64,000 nt of DNA from Fibrobacterales bacterium Fibro_02 (GCA_001603905.1 LVAE01000015.1:29622-93621); one strand, 5' to 3'. Counted from the stretch's first letter, positions 24,810-33,615 are shown. Numbers and translations are program-made. The notes: a model not told the origin generated them from the letters alone.

Positions 24810-26378
24810 ATGCCGTTGCTGCCGATTGCCGTCATACTTTTTTCCATCTTTCCGTTGACCGATACGGATATTTGGTGGCATTTGGCCTGCGCTCGTGAGT
24901 GGGTAACGACATGGACTCCAGTGCGAATGCCCGTCGTGAATGTGCATGAATATTTTCAGCTGGTGGTAGGCTTTGTCTACAGCCTCGGTGGTGCCCCGCT
25001 TCTCGTTGCGTTCAAGGCAATTCTTTGGGGGACGGTGTTTGCTTTGTTTGGATGTCGGGCGTGGCAATCTCTCGTTGCGGTTGTTCTTCTCTTTATATTC
25101 CGCTACCATTTTGAAATTCGCCCGGTGCTGTTTTCGCTCCTGTTCCTCGGAATCTATTGGAACATCTTGCCACGTATTTTTGAAGATTGTCGTAGCGATT
25201 CCCGCAAGGGCGCGGTAACTGCGTCGTTTGAATGTGAGGCTTGTCATTGCGAGCCCCGTAGGGGCGCGGCAATCTCTCGTTGCTGTTTTGTTGCCTTAAT
25301 TCTTGCGATTCAATGGCTCTGGTGCAAGTTTCAGGGGCTTTATATTCTCGGCCCGCTTTTTGCGTTGCTTGTGCTGTTTGCGAAAATATGGAATTCGCAC
25401 CAGTCAGGAGAAAAAATATCGTCAAAGGCCGTTGCGTGGCGTAGCGCTTTTGTGCTTGCATTGTTTGCGATGCCGTTCTTGCACCGTGAGGGGCTGAATC
25501 TATTCCTGTATCCGTTCGGCCTGCTGGACCGTCTGCTGGGCCTGACTCCTTCTGCAGCAATCTTTGCGAGTGAAATCGCCGAGAACCGTTCTCCGATAAC
25601 CCTGCTGCTGGCGGGGGAGAATGTTCTGGAAAGTGTACTGATGATTGCACTTTGTATGACGGGAATTTTTGTAGGTCTGCGTTGCCTTCGTCATTTTGGA
25701 GCGACCGAAGGGAGTGAAGCAACCTCTAGAAACCATCTCGGAATCCAGTGTGTGGCACTCCTTGTGACATCGGTTCTTGCCCTTGTCGCCGAGCGCAACT
25801 TTGTGTTGCTTCTGCCAGTGCTTTTAGGAATAAAAAATGATCACGACCATTTTTCGTTTAAACATCTCGGCTCAAAATTCTACAATCTACTAGAGACCCC
25901 TCGACTTCGCAACAGTGTTGCTCCGCTTAGGATGCCGCGCTCGTGTTTCTTTCTGCTACCTGTTTTTTTTCTTCTCGGTCTCTGGGCGCGTTCCCTTTCC
26001 GCATATGATTTCTCGATGGTCGCTTACCAGCGTGTTCCCGTAGATGCGGCGAACTGGATGCAGAAACACCCGCATTCTGGCAGGCTTTTCAACGATGATC
26101 GTGCTGGCGGTTATCTCGCTTTCGTGAATCCCGACGATTCAACTTATATTGACGGCAGGTTTATCCTGAAAACGGCGGAGTTCTTTGAAAATTATCTCGC
26201 ATACGCAGCCTATCCGGAACGCTTCCTGTCGGATGCCGATTCTTTGAACATGGACCGCGCAATTTTCCCGTTGCGTTACTATGCCCGCTGGGAAACATTG
26301 CTGCAATCGCTAGAGAAGGATTCCCGCTGGCATCCTGTTTACCGTGACGAGTATTTCGTAGTATTTGATAAACATTAA
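24810..26378 (+). CDS. Polytopic membrane protein (GT-C-like), carrying repeat-derived inserts
   Basis: The 522-residue protein has about ten hydrophobic segments. The opening TDTDIWWHLACAREW with a following HEYF recalls the acidic first loop of GT-C-type or related membrane proteins. The soluble tail (GRLFNDDRAGGYLAF, YIDGRF) is shared with families of unknown membrane glycosyltransferases. Four stretches look like translated intergenic repeats rather than native sequence: around SDSRKGAVTASF, ACHCEPRRGAAISR, GATEGSEATSRN and LETPRLRNSVAPLRMPR. All keep the frame open. It is the last gene of the TIGR02171 array and ends just before a terminator. A lipid-linked-sugar transferase role is inferred only. 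Confidence 0.7.
   Translation: MPLLPIAVILFSIFPLTDTDIWWHLACAREWVTTWTPVRMPVVNVHEYFQLVVGFVYSLGGAPLLVAFKAILWGTVFALFGCRAWQSLVAVVLLFIFRYHFEIRPVLFSLLFLGIYWNILPRIFEDCRSDSRKGAVTASFECEACHCEPRRGAAISRCCFVALILAIQWLWCKFQGLYILGPLFALLVLFAKIWNSHQSGEKISSKAVAWRSAFVLALFAMPFLHREGLNLFLYPFGLLDRLLGLTPSAAIFASEIAENRSPITLLLAGENVLESVLMIALCMTGIFVGLRCLRHFGATEGSEATSRNHLGIQCVALLVTSVLALVAERNFVLLLPVLLGIKNDHDHFSFKHLGSKFYNLLETPRLRNSVAPLRMPRSCFFLLPVFFLLGLWARSLSAYDFSMVAYQRVPVDAANWMQKHPHSGRLFNDDRAGGYLAFVNPDDSTYIDGRFILKTAEFFENYLAYAAYPERFLSDADSLNMDRAIFPLRYYARWETLLQSLEKDSRWHPVYRDEYFVVFDKH
25186..25284 (+). repeat. Two REP-like elements in tandem inside a coding region
   Basis: The second element (about 25240-25284) has GTCATTGCGAGCCCC, a short GC hairpin (CCCCGTAGGGG) and GGCAATCTCTCGTTGC. 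The first (about 25186-25230) is a similar, more decayed unit. The 16-mer GGCAATCTCTCGTTGC also occurs at about 25064 in the same gene. They are in frame and add about 30 residues. Confidence 0.6.
25691..25735 (+). repeat. REP-like element inside the same coding region
   Basis: GTCATTTTGGAGCGACCGAAG and GGAGTGAAGCAACCTC follow the pattern of the intergenic repeats at about 43145 and 61139 (GTCATTCTsGAnCGAAG). It is translated here as FGATEGSEATSRN. Confidence 0.5.
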
Positions 26379-26383
26379 AAAAA

Positions 26384-26407
26384 GAGGTGCGACCGATGTC
26401 GCACCTC
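26384..26407. terminator. Intrinsic terminator, strongest for the GH5 gene
   Basis: A 10-bp stem (GAGGTGCGAC / GTCGCACCTC) with a CGAT loop. Seven A residues lie on the left, giving a T7 run on the minus strand, so it mainly ends the GH5 transcript and may also stop the plus-strand operon. Confidence 0.8.
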
Positions 26408-26432
26408 CTTCTCTCTCGTTTGTGTAACGAAG

Positions 26433-27812
26433 TTACTTGATCTGGAATGCTCGCGTCAACTTAGAAGAACCTCTGTTGATGCGTGCGAGATACTTGCCTG
26501 CAGGGAGGCTTGCGAGCGAAAGTGTTCCACTCACATTATCAATGACCATCAGACGGTTGCCCTGAATGCTGAATATTTCAACGGTTGCTGGAGCTCCTGC
26601 AATGTGGAGCGTCTTACCCGCAAAGGCTACGTTGTGGTTCAGGTCGGCCTTTGTAAATATCGGGGTTTCACCACCGTTATTGCCACCATCGTTGTTGCCG
26701 TTTGCACACTTGGTGTAGCTCGTGGGATTGGAGGCAAGGTAGCCCTTGACCATATTACCGGAAGTGGTGTACTGGAGCGAGGACTTGCTCGAAGAACCCT
26801 GGAATGCGGCGGTTCCTTCACTAATTTTGGAAGCGGACCAGTTCGCCCAGGAAAGCTTATTGCCGTCAATCCAATTTTGCCAGCCCGTGTTCTTGCTCTG
26901 GTCCGGTTCGCCACCGCCATCGGCGTTACCCGTGCCCCATTCGGAAACGAATACGGAAAGGCCAGCGTCGATTGCCTGCTGTGCATTAGCGCCTTCGCAA
27001 GCGGATCCCCAGGTGGTCTGTCCGCTCCAGCAATGGGAATTGGCGTAATAATGGAAGGTGTATGCGATGTTTTCTCCAGAAACTGTATTGCCGATGGCTT
27101 CTTGCGGATTCTGGTCGTACTGCCTGTTGCCAACAAGAATCAGGTTGTCGGAATGCTGACGGATGACGGGTACGATTTTTTCGGCATAAGTCTTGATCTC
27201 GCTCCAAGATGTAGATATGGGCTCGTTATAAAGTTCAAAGATGACGTTGTCGTACTTACCCCATTTTTGGGCCATTTCGGTAAAGAACTTGGTGGCGTTG
27301 TCAACTTCGGTGTGTGCCTGGTGAGAATGCCAGTCAATAATGACGTAAATGTCGTTTTCGATAGCGGCCTGTACGACCGTGTTCATGAGGTTCGTTTGGA
27401 ATTCCGCATCCGATGCGTAACCGGTAATATGGGCGGACTTGTCATCGCCGCAACTTTCTGAACCATCCTTGCAGCCCCACCAGTCATCGCTGCCAGTTGC
27501 CATGGCTGCTCGCACAATCTGGATGTTCATGTCGCGCACCATGGTGCTGACACCTTCTTCGGTCCAAAATTCAGTTGCCTTGGGCAACAGGCTCCAGTAA
27601 AGGCTCATGCCGCGCACTTGGACTTCCGCACCGTCCTTGACGCCTTCGCAGCTGCCGTAGATGCGGCCTTTGCCTTGCGAGTTCTTGCCGGTTATCAGCT
27701 GACCGTACTGGCTGACAGGACCCACGCGGGTGGGGGTGATGTCTTGGGCTACAGCAAGCGAGGTACACAGGGCCAAAGACGACAGAAATGCAATTTTAGG
27801 TGTTTTTTTCAT
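26433..27812 (-). CDS. GH5 (subfamily 2-like) endoglucanase with T9SS-like C-terminal tail
   Basis: Secreted enzyme expected to cut internal beta-1,4 bonds of cellulose. It has a signal peptide (KKTPKIAFLSSLALCTSLAVA-Q). The (beta/alpha)8 catalytic domain has acid/base Glu in VIFELYNEP and nucleophile Glu in VFVSEWGTG, plus IIDWHSH and YTFHYYA. A Gly/Asn linker (NGNNDGGNNGG) leads to a ~65-residue end domain finishing PAGKYLARINRGSSKLTRAFQIK, which resembles a type A sorting domain for type 9 secretion. Start chosen at the second ATG (27812) with AGGGA at normal spacing; the ATG at 27821 touches that site. It is a single-gene unit with its own terminator. Confidence 0.9.
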   Translation of the reverse strand: MKKTPKIAFLSSLALCTSLAVAQDITPTRVGPVSQYGQLITGKNSQGKGRIYGSCEGVKDGAEVQVRGMSLYWSLLPKATEFWTEEGVSTMVRDMNIQIVRAAMATGSDDWWGCKDGSESCGDDKSAHITGYASDAEFQTNLMNTVVQAAIENDIYVIIDWHSHQAHTEVDNATKFFTEMAQKWGKYDNVIFELYNEPISTSWSEIKTYAEKIVPVIRQHSDNLILVGNRQYDQNPQEAIGNTVSGENIAYTFHYYANSHCWSGQTTWGSACEGANAQQAIDAGLSVFVSEWGTGNADGGGEPDQSKNTGWQNWIDGNKLSWANWSASKISEGTAAFQGSSSKSSLQYTTSGNMVKGYLASNPTSYTKCANGNNDGGNNGGETPIFTKADLNHNVAFAGKTLHIAGAPATVEIFSIQGNRLMVIDNVSGTLSLASLPAGKYLARINRGSSKLTRAFQIK

Positions 27813-28017
27813 GATAGGCATCCCTTTTTACGTTGAAAATAAATTTTCATTCGGTAAATAGGAAAAAAATGTGCTTTTTTTTTGTTTACGGATGTGTAAA
27901 GTGTGCGTTCTGTCATGTTTTTGGGGCTTTGGGTGCCGTTTTTTAGAGGCATTTTACTAGATTACGCAGTATAGTATGGTCCGTTCTCCTAGGAACGAAC
28001 CCTTTTTTGAGGTTTAT

Positions 28018-29211
28018 ATGAACGTGATGAAGTTTGCGATTCCCGCTTTGTTGGCTTTCTCGGCTACTTTTGCCCAGCAGGGGGCTCCGACGGGTGCCGC
28101 CGTTGACCCGACTGCCGAGGAACAGAAGGCGCTCGATGCTCTCAAGGGTAAGCTTGAAGGTGCCATTGTCTGGGCCACGAGCCGCGCCAACAGTCATCAC
28201 GATATCTGGATGATGAATGCAGACGGTTCGAATCCGCATGCTCTTACGAGTGGCGACAACGTGGACTGGTTCCCGCGCATTTCTCCCGATGGATCGACGG
28301 TGCTCTTTAACCGCAGCAAGGGTGGCTGGGTTCCCGAAAATGATGCCAACTATCCTGAAAAGTGGGACTTGTGGATGGTCGACATTTCTGGTGAAAATGC
28401 TCGCAAGGTGGTGGACAACGCCACATGGGGCACTTGGAGACCCGACGGCAAGTCGATTGTGTTTAGCCGCGCCGGCAAGGTGTTCACTATGGATCTCGCA
28501 AGTAAGGCGGAAACCTTGGTGCTTGATGGCGAAAAGGCTTTCAACAAGTCCGGTGTGATTCTGCAGGAACCGAACATGAGCCCCGACGGAAAGCATCTGG
28601 CAATTACGCTCCGCGGTTCCATGCGCGAAACGGGCGTCTGGGATTTGTCGAAGAACGTATGGACCAAGTCTGGCGACGGTTGCCAGATTGACTGGAACTT
28701 TGACGGCAGCAAGCTTTACCGCGTGAATCCGACGGGTAACGGCGGCACGGCTGCTCCGAGTGAAATCCTCTGGTTCAGTGCCAAGGATGGCAAGCAGATT
28801 GAAAAGGTGGGCTTCTTTGGCATTCCGAAGAACGTGAAGCTGATGGATCTGCCTGGTCGTCGCAGTCACGAATATTTCCCTCGCCTTTCTCCCGACGGCA
28901 AGTGGCTTGTGTGGGGTGCAACCGACAAGGGGCATGACCACGACTTGTTCGACTACGAACTGTACATTTGGAAAATTGGCGAACCTGTTGAATCTGCAAC
29001 GCGTATCACGTATCACACGGGTAACGACCGCTGGCCGGACATTTGGCTTGGCAAGGTTCCGGTGAAGGAAGCTCCCGCAGCTGCGCAGGTTGCTGCTACG
29101 GCCGCCAATGCCGCTGCTGTCGTGCAGGGTGGCGTCAGCGAAGCCAAGATGGATGAACTCATCCAGGCGATTGATCGCCTGACCGAAGCAGTGAAGTCGC
29201 TGGCGAAGTAG
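28018..29211 (+). CDS. Exported PD40/TolB-like beta-propeller protein
   Basis: The 397-residue protein has a signal peptide (MKFAIPALLAFSATFA-Q) but no lipobox, so it is periplasmic or outside the cell. PD40-type repeats are visible: HHDIWMMNADGSNPHALTSG, WFPRISPDGSTVLF, GTWRPDGKSIVFSR, NMSPDGKHLAITL, YFPRLSPDGKWLVWG. An Ala-rich linker and a C-terminal amphipathic helix (MDELIQAIDRLTEAVKSLAK) follow. The propeller is of the same class as the middle domain of the TIGR02171 lipoproteins on either side. The ATG has GAGG about six bases upstream; a longer frame from 27976 would disrupt the signal peptide. Function unknown, probably binding. Confidence 0.75.
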   Translation: MNVMKFAIPALLAFSATFAQQGAPTGAAVDPTAEEQKALDALKGKLEGAIVWATSRANSHHDIWMMNADGSNPHALTSGDNVDWFPRISPDGSTVLFNRSKGGWVPENDANYPEKWDLWMVDISGENARKVVDNATWGTWRPDGKSIVFSRAGKVFTMDLASKAETLVLDGEKAFNKSGVILQEPNMSPDGKHLAITLRGSMRETGVWDLSKNVWTKSGDGCQIDWNFDGSKLYRVNPTGNGGTAAPSEILWFSAKDGKQIEKVGFFGIPKNVKLMDLPGRRSHEYFPRLSPDGKWLVWGATDKGHDHDLFDYELYIWKIGEPVESATRITYHTGNDRWPDIWLGKVPVKEAPAAAQVAATAANAAAVVQGGVSEAKMDELIQAIDRLTEAVKSLAK

Positions 29212-29215
29212 TAGG

Positions 29216-29262
29216 CAGTAAACAGTTAGGAAGTAGACAGTAGGAAGTAGGAAGGTAAGATT
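29216..29262. repeat. AGTAGACAGTAGGAAGTAG repeat unit, copy 1
   Basis: An AG-rich segment with direct sub-repeats (CAGTAAACAG, GTAGACAGTAGG, AAGTAGG). An 18-nt core is shared, inverted, with 43220-43250. The end (29245-29253) pairs with 29262-29270 to make a 9-bp hairpin, a plausible terminator for the propeller gene that overlaps the convergent methyltransferase stop codon. Confidence 0.6.
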
Positions 29263-29264
29263 TC

Positions 29265-30026
29265 CTACTTTCTGTTTCCGACATCTGAACGAATCTTAAA
29301 GCACATGATGGCATACGCTCCGGCGACATTCATGCTTGCCTTGCGACCTGCCATCGGGATGGTCACCTTCATCGTTGCTTCGGCCATCAGCTCTGGAGCG
29401 ATTCCGAGTTCCTCGTTTCCGAGAATGATCAAGCCTTTTTCGGGCCACTTGACTTCGTTGATGCTAGGGATGTCTTCGCCAGTTTCAAGTGCGATAATTT
29501 CGTAGCCGTTTTCCTTATGCCACTTGACACAATCGAATGGCGATTCCCAGCGCTTGATTGGAATCCATTCCTGGCATCCTCGGGCAGCGCTCTTGACCGT
29601 CACATGGTCGGGGCCGCAGCTGTAGCCACTCAGGTGGACTCCTTCGAGCCCGAAGCAGTCCGTGCTGCGAATGATGGAGCCTACGTTAAAGGCGCTGCGT
29701 AAGTTATGCACGAGTACGGCGAACGGGAGCGGAGCTTCGTTAGCGACTTCTCTGTCGCCCGGCTCTTGCTCCAGGTACACGTCTCGTTCAAACCCGAGCC
29801 CGGCTCTGGTGCGGAAAGTCTTGTACAGGTCGATCATCTGGGCCTGATTCTTGCCCGTCAGGCGTTCGTTTTCGGGAAGTTTCATCCATTCGGCGTAAGT
29901 CTCGAATTCGCGTTTTGCGCGGGGCACGTCGTCGCCCAGCTGCAAAATGATGACGCGCAAAAGTTCGGCCATGCGCTTGGCCTTGGATGTCTCTTTGGTG
30001 GCGAGGAATTTCTTTTCGGAAAACAT
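29265..30026 (-). CDS. SpoU/TrmH-family RNA 2'-O-methyltransferase
   Basis: The 253-residue protein has a SPOUT knot domain at its C-terminal half: motif 1 VLVHNLRSAFNVGSIIRSTDCFG, motif 2 LIILGNEELGIAP and motif 3 VTIPMAGRKASMNVAGAYAI. These bind SAM and place the catalytic Arg/Asn for ribose methylation of tRNA or rRNA. The N-terminal ~100 residues are a helical RNA-binding extension. Target base not predictable. The frame opens at 30137, but ATG 30026 (MFSEKKF) sits six nt after TACATT. The start is divergent from TIGR02171 copy 4, 33 bp away. Confidence 0.87.
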   Translation of the reverse strand: MFSEKKFLATKETSKAKRMAELLRVIILQLGDDVPRAKREFETYAEWMKLPENERLTGKNQAQMIDLYKTFRTRAGLGFERDVYLEQEPGDREVANEAPLPFAVLVHNLRSAFNVGSIIRSTDCFGLEGVHLSGYSCGPDHVTVKSAARGCQEWIPIKRWESPFDCVKWHKENGYEIIALETGEDIPSINEVKWPEKGLIILGNEELGIAPELMAEATMKVTIPMAGRKASMNVAGAYAIMCFKIRSDVGNRK

Positions 30027-30032
30027 GAAAAA

Positions 30033-30038
30033 AATGTA
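30033..30038 (-). promoter_or_regulatory. -10 element TACATT of the SpoU gene, probable leaderless start
   Basis: Read on the minus strand, TACATT is followed by six bases and the ATG at 30026. There is no Shine-Dalgarno sequence. Confidence 0.45.
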
Positions 30039-30046
30039 GAAAAAAG

Positions 30047-30052
30047 TATATT
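30047..30052 (+). promoter_or_regulatory. -10 element TATATTTG of TIGR02171 copy 4
   Basis: TATATTTG, then CGTTT, then the ATG at 30060: seven bases between hexamer and ATG. It matches the TAnnTTTG element of FCB-group promoters. Confidence 0.5.
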
Positions 30053-30059
30053 TGCGTTT

Positions 30060-32771
30060 ATGAAAAAGACTTATTATATTGCGCTTCTTCTTGTGGAGTT
30101 TGTCTTGTGCGCTTGTTCGAATTCGGAATCGGTTCACGATACCCGTCCCCCTGTAGAGTATTTGGATACACTCTCGTTAAAAGATATGGTCTTGATTCGT
30201 TCTAAAGGCCAGTCGGTGACTTTAGGAACCGACGACGAATCGGCACCGGTTAATGAACGCCCTGCGATGAAGGTTTCTTTTGATTATGATTTTCTTATTG
30301 GAATACACGAAGTTTCTTGCGAAGAAATGAATCTTGTTTGTGATGCGGCAGATTTGCCTGCAACCAATGTGACGTTCTTTGATGCGGTGCTATTTGCAAA
30401 CAAACGAAGCCTCGCCGAAGGCTTTGATACAGCCTATTCCTATACGAAGGCAATTTTTGATGCAACGGGTTCTTGCATTGGCTTGGAACGGTTTAACTTC
30501 AATCCGAAAAAGAACGCTTATCGTTTGCCGACCGAGGCCGAATGGGCTTATGCAGCATCATTAGATTGGGCTCCGGAACAGTCATGGAATAATGTAAACT
30601 CCGAATACAACCTGCATTCTGTCTGTACGGCGAAAATAGACACGAACGGAATTTGTGATTTGGCAGGCAATGCGATGGAGTGGGTGGGGGATTTTCTGGT
30701 CCCGTTTGTCAATTCGCCGGTAAATGACTTTATGGGTGGTAAAAATAGTGCCGGAATGGAGGAACGCGTTTTGAAGGGTGGTAGCTATCGTAACGATCCC
30801 GCGTTAATCCATCTGCATAGTCGCGGAGATGTCTATATGGTGACATCCTCGACAAAGGCTCCTTATGTGGGGTTCCGTTTAGCATTCGGCGCGATTCCGG
30901 CTCCGATTTATCTGGATGCAAATGGCCGAAGTGTTGAAGGAGGAAACACGCTGTTGACAATCGAGAATGAATTGCGAACTTTTGTGGGTAAACCTTTGAC
31001 AAAGCTTGTATTTAGGGACGACTTTAACGGAAACCTGGTCTATGTTGATTTTCGTGCCGCTAAACCGAGTATGCAGGAGTTGGATTTGGGTGTTTCGGCA
31101 TATCATCCGGAAATCTCGCCTAACGGGAAATACATTGCGTTTTGTACCGGTCTTGAGGGCGTGCCTGGAGAATCGGATGTCTATGTGAAAGGCCTAGATG
31201 AAAATGCGGATGTGTTTGTGAAATTGTCGGCGAAGTCGGCGGCGATTCCGCGCTGGCGGATTCTTGAAAATGGTGATACTGCCATTGTGTATGTGACTGA
31301 TGCTGGAAACAATAAGGATGATGCAAATTTCTTGTCGCAAGAAACATGGCAGGTTCGCTTTTCGAACGGCAAATTTGGTGAACCTGAAAAGCTTTTTGAG
31401 GGCGCGTACCATGGGGGTGTTGCCGATGACAACAATTTGGCTGTGACAGGTGCTAGACTTCTGCGTGCGAGAGTTCATGGAAAAAATGAAATTTGGTACA
31501 ACGGCGAACAGGCCTGTAATGTATCATTAAGTCGTGGGGATGCGAACCTTACGTTGTTCCTTGATTTTGGAGGCAAGACTGGTCATGAATTTGTGGGTGC
31601 CTCGTATGTCACTCATGAACGAGCCTTGGTCGCAGACAGTACTGGAAAACTGATTGCTTCGGTGGCAGCACCTGAAGGCTACACATTTGACCATACGGAA
31701 TGGGTCTCGTTTTCGGATTCGTTTTTTGTGGCGACTTTGACTAATGCCAAGGGGAGCCATCAAAAAATTGTTTTGACGAATGCTTATACGGGAGAAATGT
31801 TGCCCTTGGTCGAAGGCGAGGAATTGTGGCATCCGAGCTTGTGGACTCATGATCGAAAAGTTGACACTCAATGGGATAACGATAGCCTAGGGCTTTATTA
31901 CACTGAAAATGGTCAAGCAACGCATTATCTGTCGCAGAAGATGCCTGTTCTATGGAAGTACCGTGATTCAGCCGAAGTGGTGTGCTTGGGTAACTCTCAC
32001 ATACAGGCGGGAGTTGCTCCGGCTCATTTGAGTTTTTTTGCAATCAATATTGCGACCGTTCCCTGTGATATGCACTGCATTGAATATCTTTATGAAACCT
32101 ACATTTCGACACAAGTATCGCACCTTAAATATTTGATTATCGGAATAGATTTTGACTTGTGGAACGAATTTGAGCCTGGCGAAAGTATTCAGCTCAATAT
32201 GGGCGATGCCCCTGGATTTCAGTACGATATCCATCATGACTACTGGCGAGATGGCGTAGACAATGCTTTTGTGGAACGTACTATTGAAATAGCTTCGGCC
32301 TATGAAGTATATGCCTCGATTCGCGATGAAAGAGGTTGGATGATGCAAACATGTATTGAGGATTGGGGTTCCGAAGGTAGAGGCTTTGCAGAGGTGCTTG
32401 TGGACAGTACTTGGAAAGATGATAGTCACCGGTATGAACAGAACTATGCGCAATTGGATAATATTTTAAAGATTGCAGAACTGCACGGAGTGAAAGTTGT
32501 TGGGTTGATTTTACCATTGAGTCCTTATTACAGGAATACGGGAAGTTATGGCCGCCATGGTATGCGTCGCTCCGTTGCGGAACAACTGATTGAGAGACTG
32601 AAAAAGGTGGCGGCGGAATCAGAAAATTTTGTGCTGATGGATGAGAATAAAATGGGAAATCACGATTATTTGGGTGATGTTGCTAACGATTATGACCACC
32701 TGTGTGATGTAGGGGCAAAAAAGCTGACTTTGCGCCTTGATTCGTTGCTAAAAACACTTGAAAATCAATGA
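30060..32771 (+). CDS. TIGR02171-type lipoprotein 4 (stand-alone copy)
   Basis: The 903-residue lipoprotein has lipobox LCAC and SNSE. FGE-like domain: LIGIHEVSCEEMN, YRLPTEAEWAYA, NAMEWVGDFL, LKGGSYRN. PD40 propeller: YHPEISPNGKYIAFCTGLEG and YNGEQACNVSLS. SGNH-like end: VVCLGNSHIQAG (G644-N645-S646-H647, a near-canonical block I), IGIDFDLW and YDHLCDVG. Five Cys of the FGE part are conserved in all four copies. Unlike copies 1-3 it is not in an operon and has its own promoter. The frame runs upstream to 29706 antisense to the methyltransferase, which I reject. Confidence 0.85.
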   Translation: MKKTYYIALLLVEFVLCACSNSESVHDTRPPVEYLDTLSLKDMVLIRSKGQSVTLGTDDESAPVNERPAMKVSFDYDFLIGIHEVSCEEMNLVCDAADLPATNVTFFDAVLFANKRSLAEGFDTAYSYTKAIFDATGSCIGLERFNFNPKKNAYRLPTEAEWAYAASLDWAPEQSWNNVNSEYNLHSVCTAKIDTNGICDLAGNAMEWVGDFLVPFVNSPVNDFMGGKNSAGMEERVLKGGSYRNDPALIHLHSRGDVYMVTSSTKAPYVGFRLAFGAIPAPIYLDANGRSVEGGNTLLTIENELRTFVGKPLTKLVFRDDFNGNLVYVDFRAAKPSMQELDLGVSAYHPEISPNGKYIAFCTGLEGVPGESDVYVKGLDENADVFVKLSAKSAAIPRWRILENGDTAIVYVTDAGNNKDDANFLSQETWQVRFSNGKFGEPEKLFEGAYHGGVADDNNLAVTGARLLRARVHGKNEIWYNGEQACNVSLSRGDANLTLFLDFGGKTGHEFVGASYVTHERALVADSTGKLIASVAAPEGYTFDHTEWVSFSDSFFVATLTNAKGSHQKIVLTNAYTGEMLPLVEGEELWHPSLWTHDRKVDTQWDNDSLGLYYTENGQATHYLSQKMPVLWKYRDSAEVVCLGNSHIQAGVAPAHLSFFAINIATVPCDMHCIEYLYETYISTQVSHLKYLIIGIDFDLWNEFEPGESIQLNMGDAPGFQYDIHHDYWRDGVDNAFVERTIEIASAYEVYASIRDERGWMMQTCIEDWGSEGRGFAEVLVDSTWKDDSHRYEQNYAQLDNILKIAELHGVKVVGLILPLSPYYRNTGSYGRHGMRRSVAEQLIERLKKVAAESENFVLMDENKMGNHDYLGDVANDYDHLCDVGAKKLTLRLDSLLKTLENQ

Positions 32772-32805
32772 CTTTTTTACCCGAATTTTCTATCTTTTTT
32801 CTTAC

Positions 32806-33615
32806 ATGCAAGACTACCCGAAGACACGTGTCCTCATCGCAAACGATGACGGAATCCAGAGTGGCTATATGCTTGCTTTGGCGTGTGCGCTCGTCCCTTA
32901 TGCGGACGTGTGCGTTTTTGCGCCCGAAGTGGAGCAGAGCGGGGTAGGGCACGCCTTTACAGTTCGGCGTGGGCTTTCGGTCAAAAAGGTGAAAATTGCA
33001 GAGAGTGCGTCAATCGAGGCGTATTCGATGTCTGGAACACCTGCCGATTGTGTCAAGTTTGCTTTGGGTCATTTTGCTACCCATGGGCTTTCCACCGAGG
33101 GGGCCGGTTCGGGGCTAGACCAAAGGCCGTTTGACGTGTGTTTTTCGGGAGTCAATCTCGGTGAAAATTCCGGCGTGTCGTCACTCTATTCGGGGACGGT
33201 CGCTGGCGCCCGCGAAGCAGCCCTCTGGGGCGTGCCGGGCATTGCGCTTTCACTCCGAGGCACTACCGCAAACATGCTCGAAACCGCAAAGGAATTCGCC
33301 GTGAAGGTGGTCAAGGACCGCCTGTTTGAACGGATTCCCGTTGGTGTTTTCTGGAACGTGAATTTTCCAAAGGCTACCGCCGAGACCTTCAAGGGGTACA
33401 AGGCGACCAAGATGGCTCTTGGAATGTTTACGGACCACTACTCCCACGAAAATGGACTGTGGCAACTGGATGGCGATAAACTGTGGGATGAACAGCCCAA
33501 GGATAGCGACGACTATCTGCTGAATCAGGGCTATGCGACGATTACTCCCCACCGCATCGACCAGACCGACGAAGAAAGTTTAGAAGTAATAAGTGAAATG
33601 ATAGAGGAAATCTAA
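32806..33615 (+). CDS. surE: 5'/3'-nucleotidase SurE
   Basis: The 269-residue metal-dependent nucleoside monophosphatase removes 5' or 3' phosphates from nucleotides in the cytoplasm. The metal-binding IANDDGIQS is at the N-terminus, SGTPADCV in the middle, and VNLGENSGVSSLYSGTVAGAREA is the classic SurE signature. The frame opens at 32758, but ATG 32806 (MQDYPKTRVLIANDDG) gives the family start. TATCTT lies nine bases upstream. The TAA overlaps the gyrA ATG by one base, so the two are co-translated. Confidence 0.92.
   Translation: MQDYPKTRVLIANDDGIQSGYMLALACALVPYADVCVFAPEVEQSGVGHAFTVRRGLSVKKVKIAESASIEAYSMSGTPADCVKFALGHFATHGLSTEGAGSGLDQRPFDVCFSGVNLGENSGVSSLYSGTVAGAREAALWGVPGIALSLRGTTANMLETAKEFAVKVVKDRLFERIPVGVFWNVNFPKATAETFKGYKATKMALGMFTDHYSHENGLWQLDGDKLWDEQPKDSDDYLLNQGYATITPHRIDQTDEESLEVISEMIEEI

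Noticed and set aside
29706..30059. N-terminal extension of TIGR02171 copy 4
   Set aside because: It is antisense to the SpoU methyltransferase. ATG 30060 begins a proper lipoprotein signal and sits 7 nt after TATATTTG.
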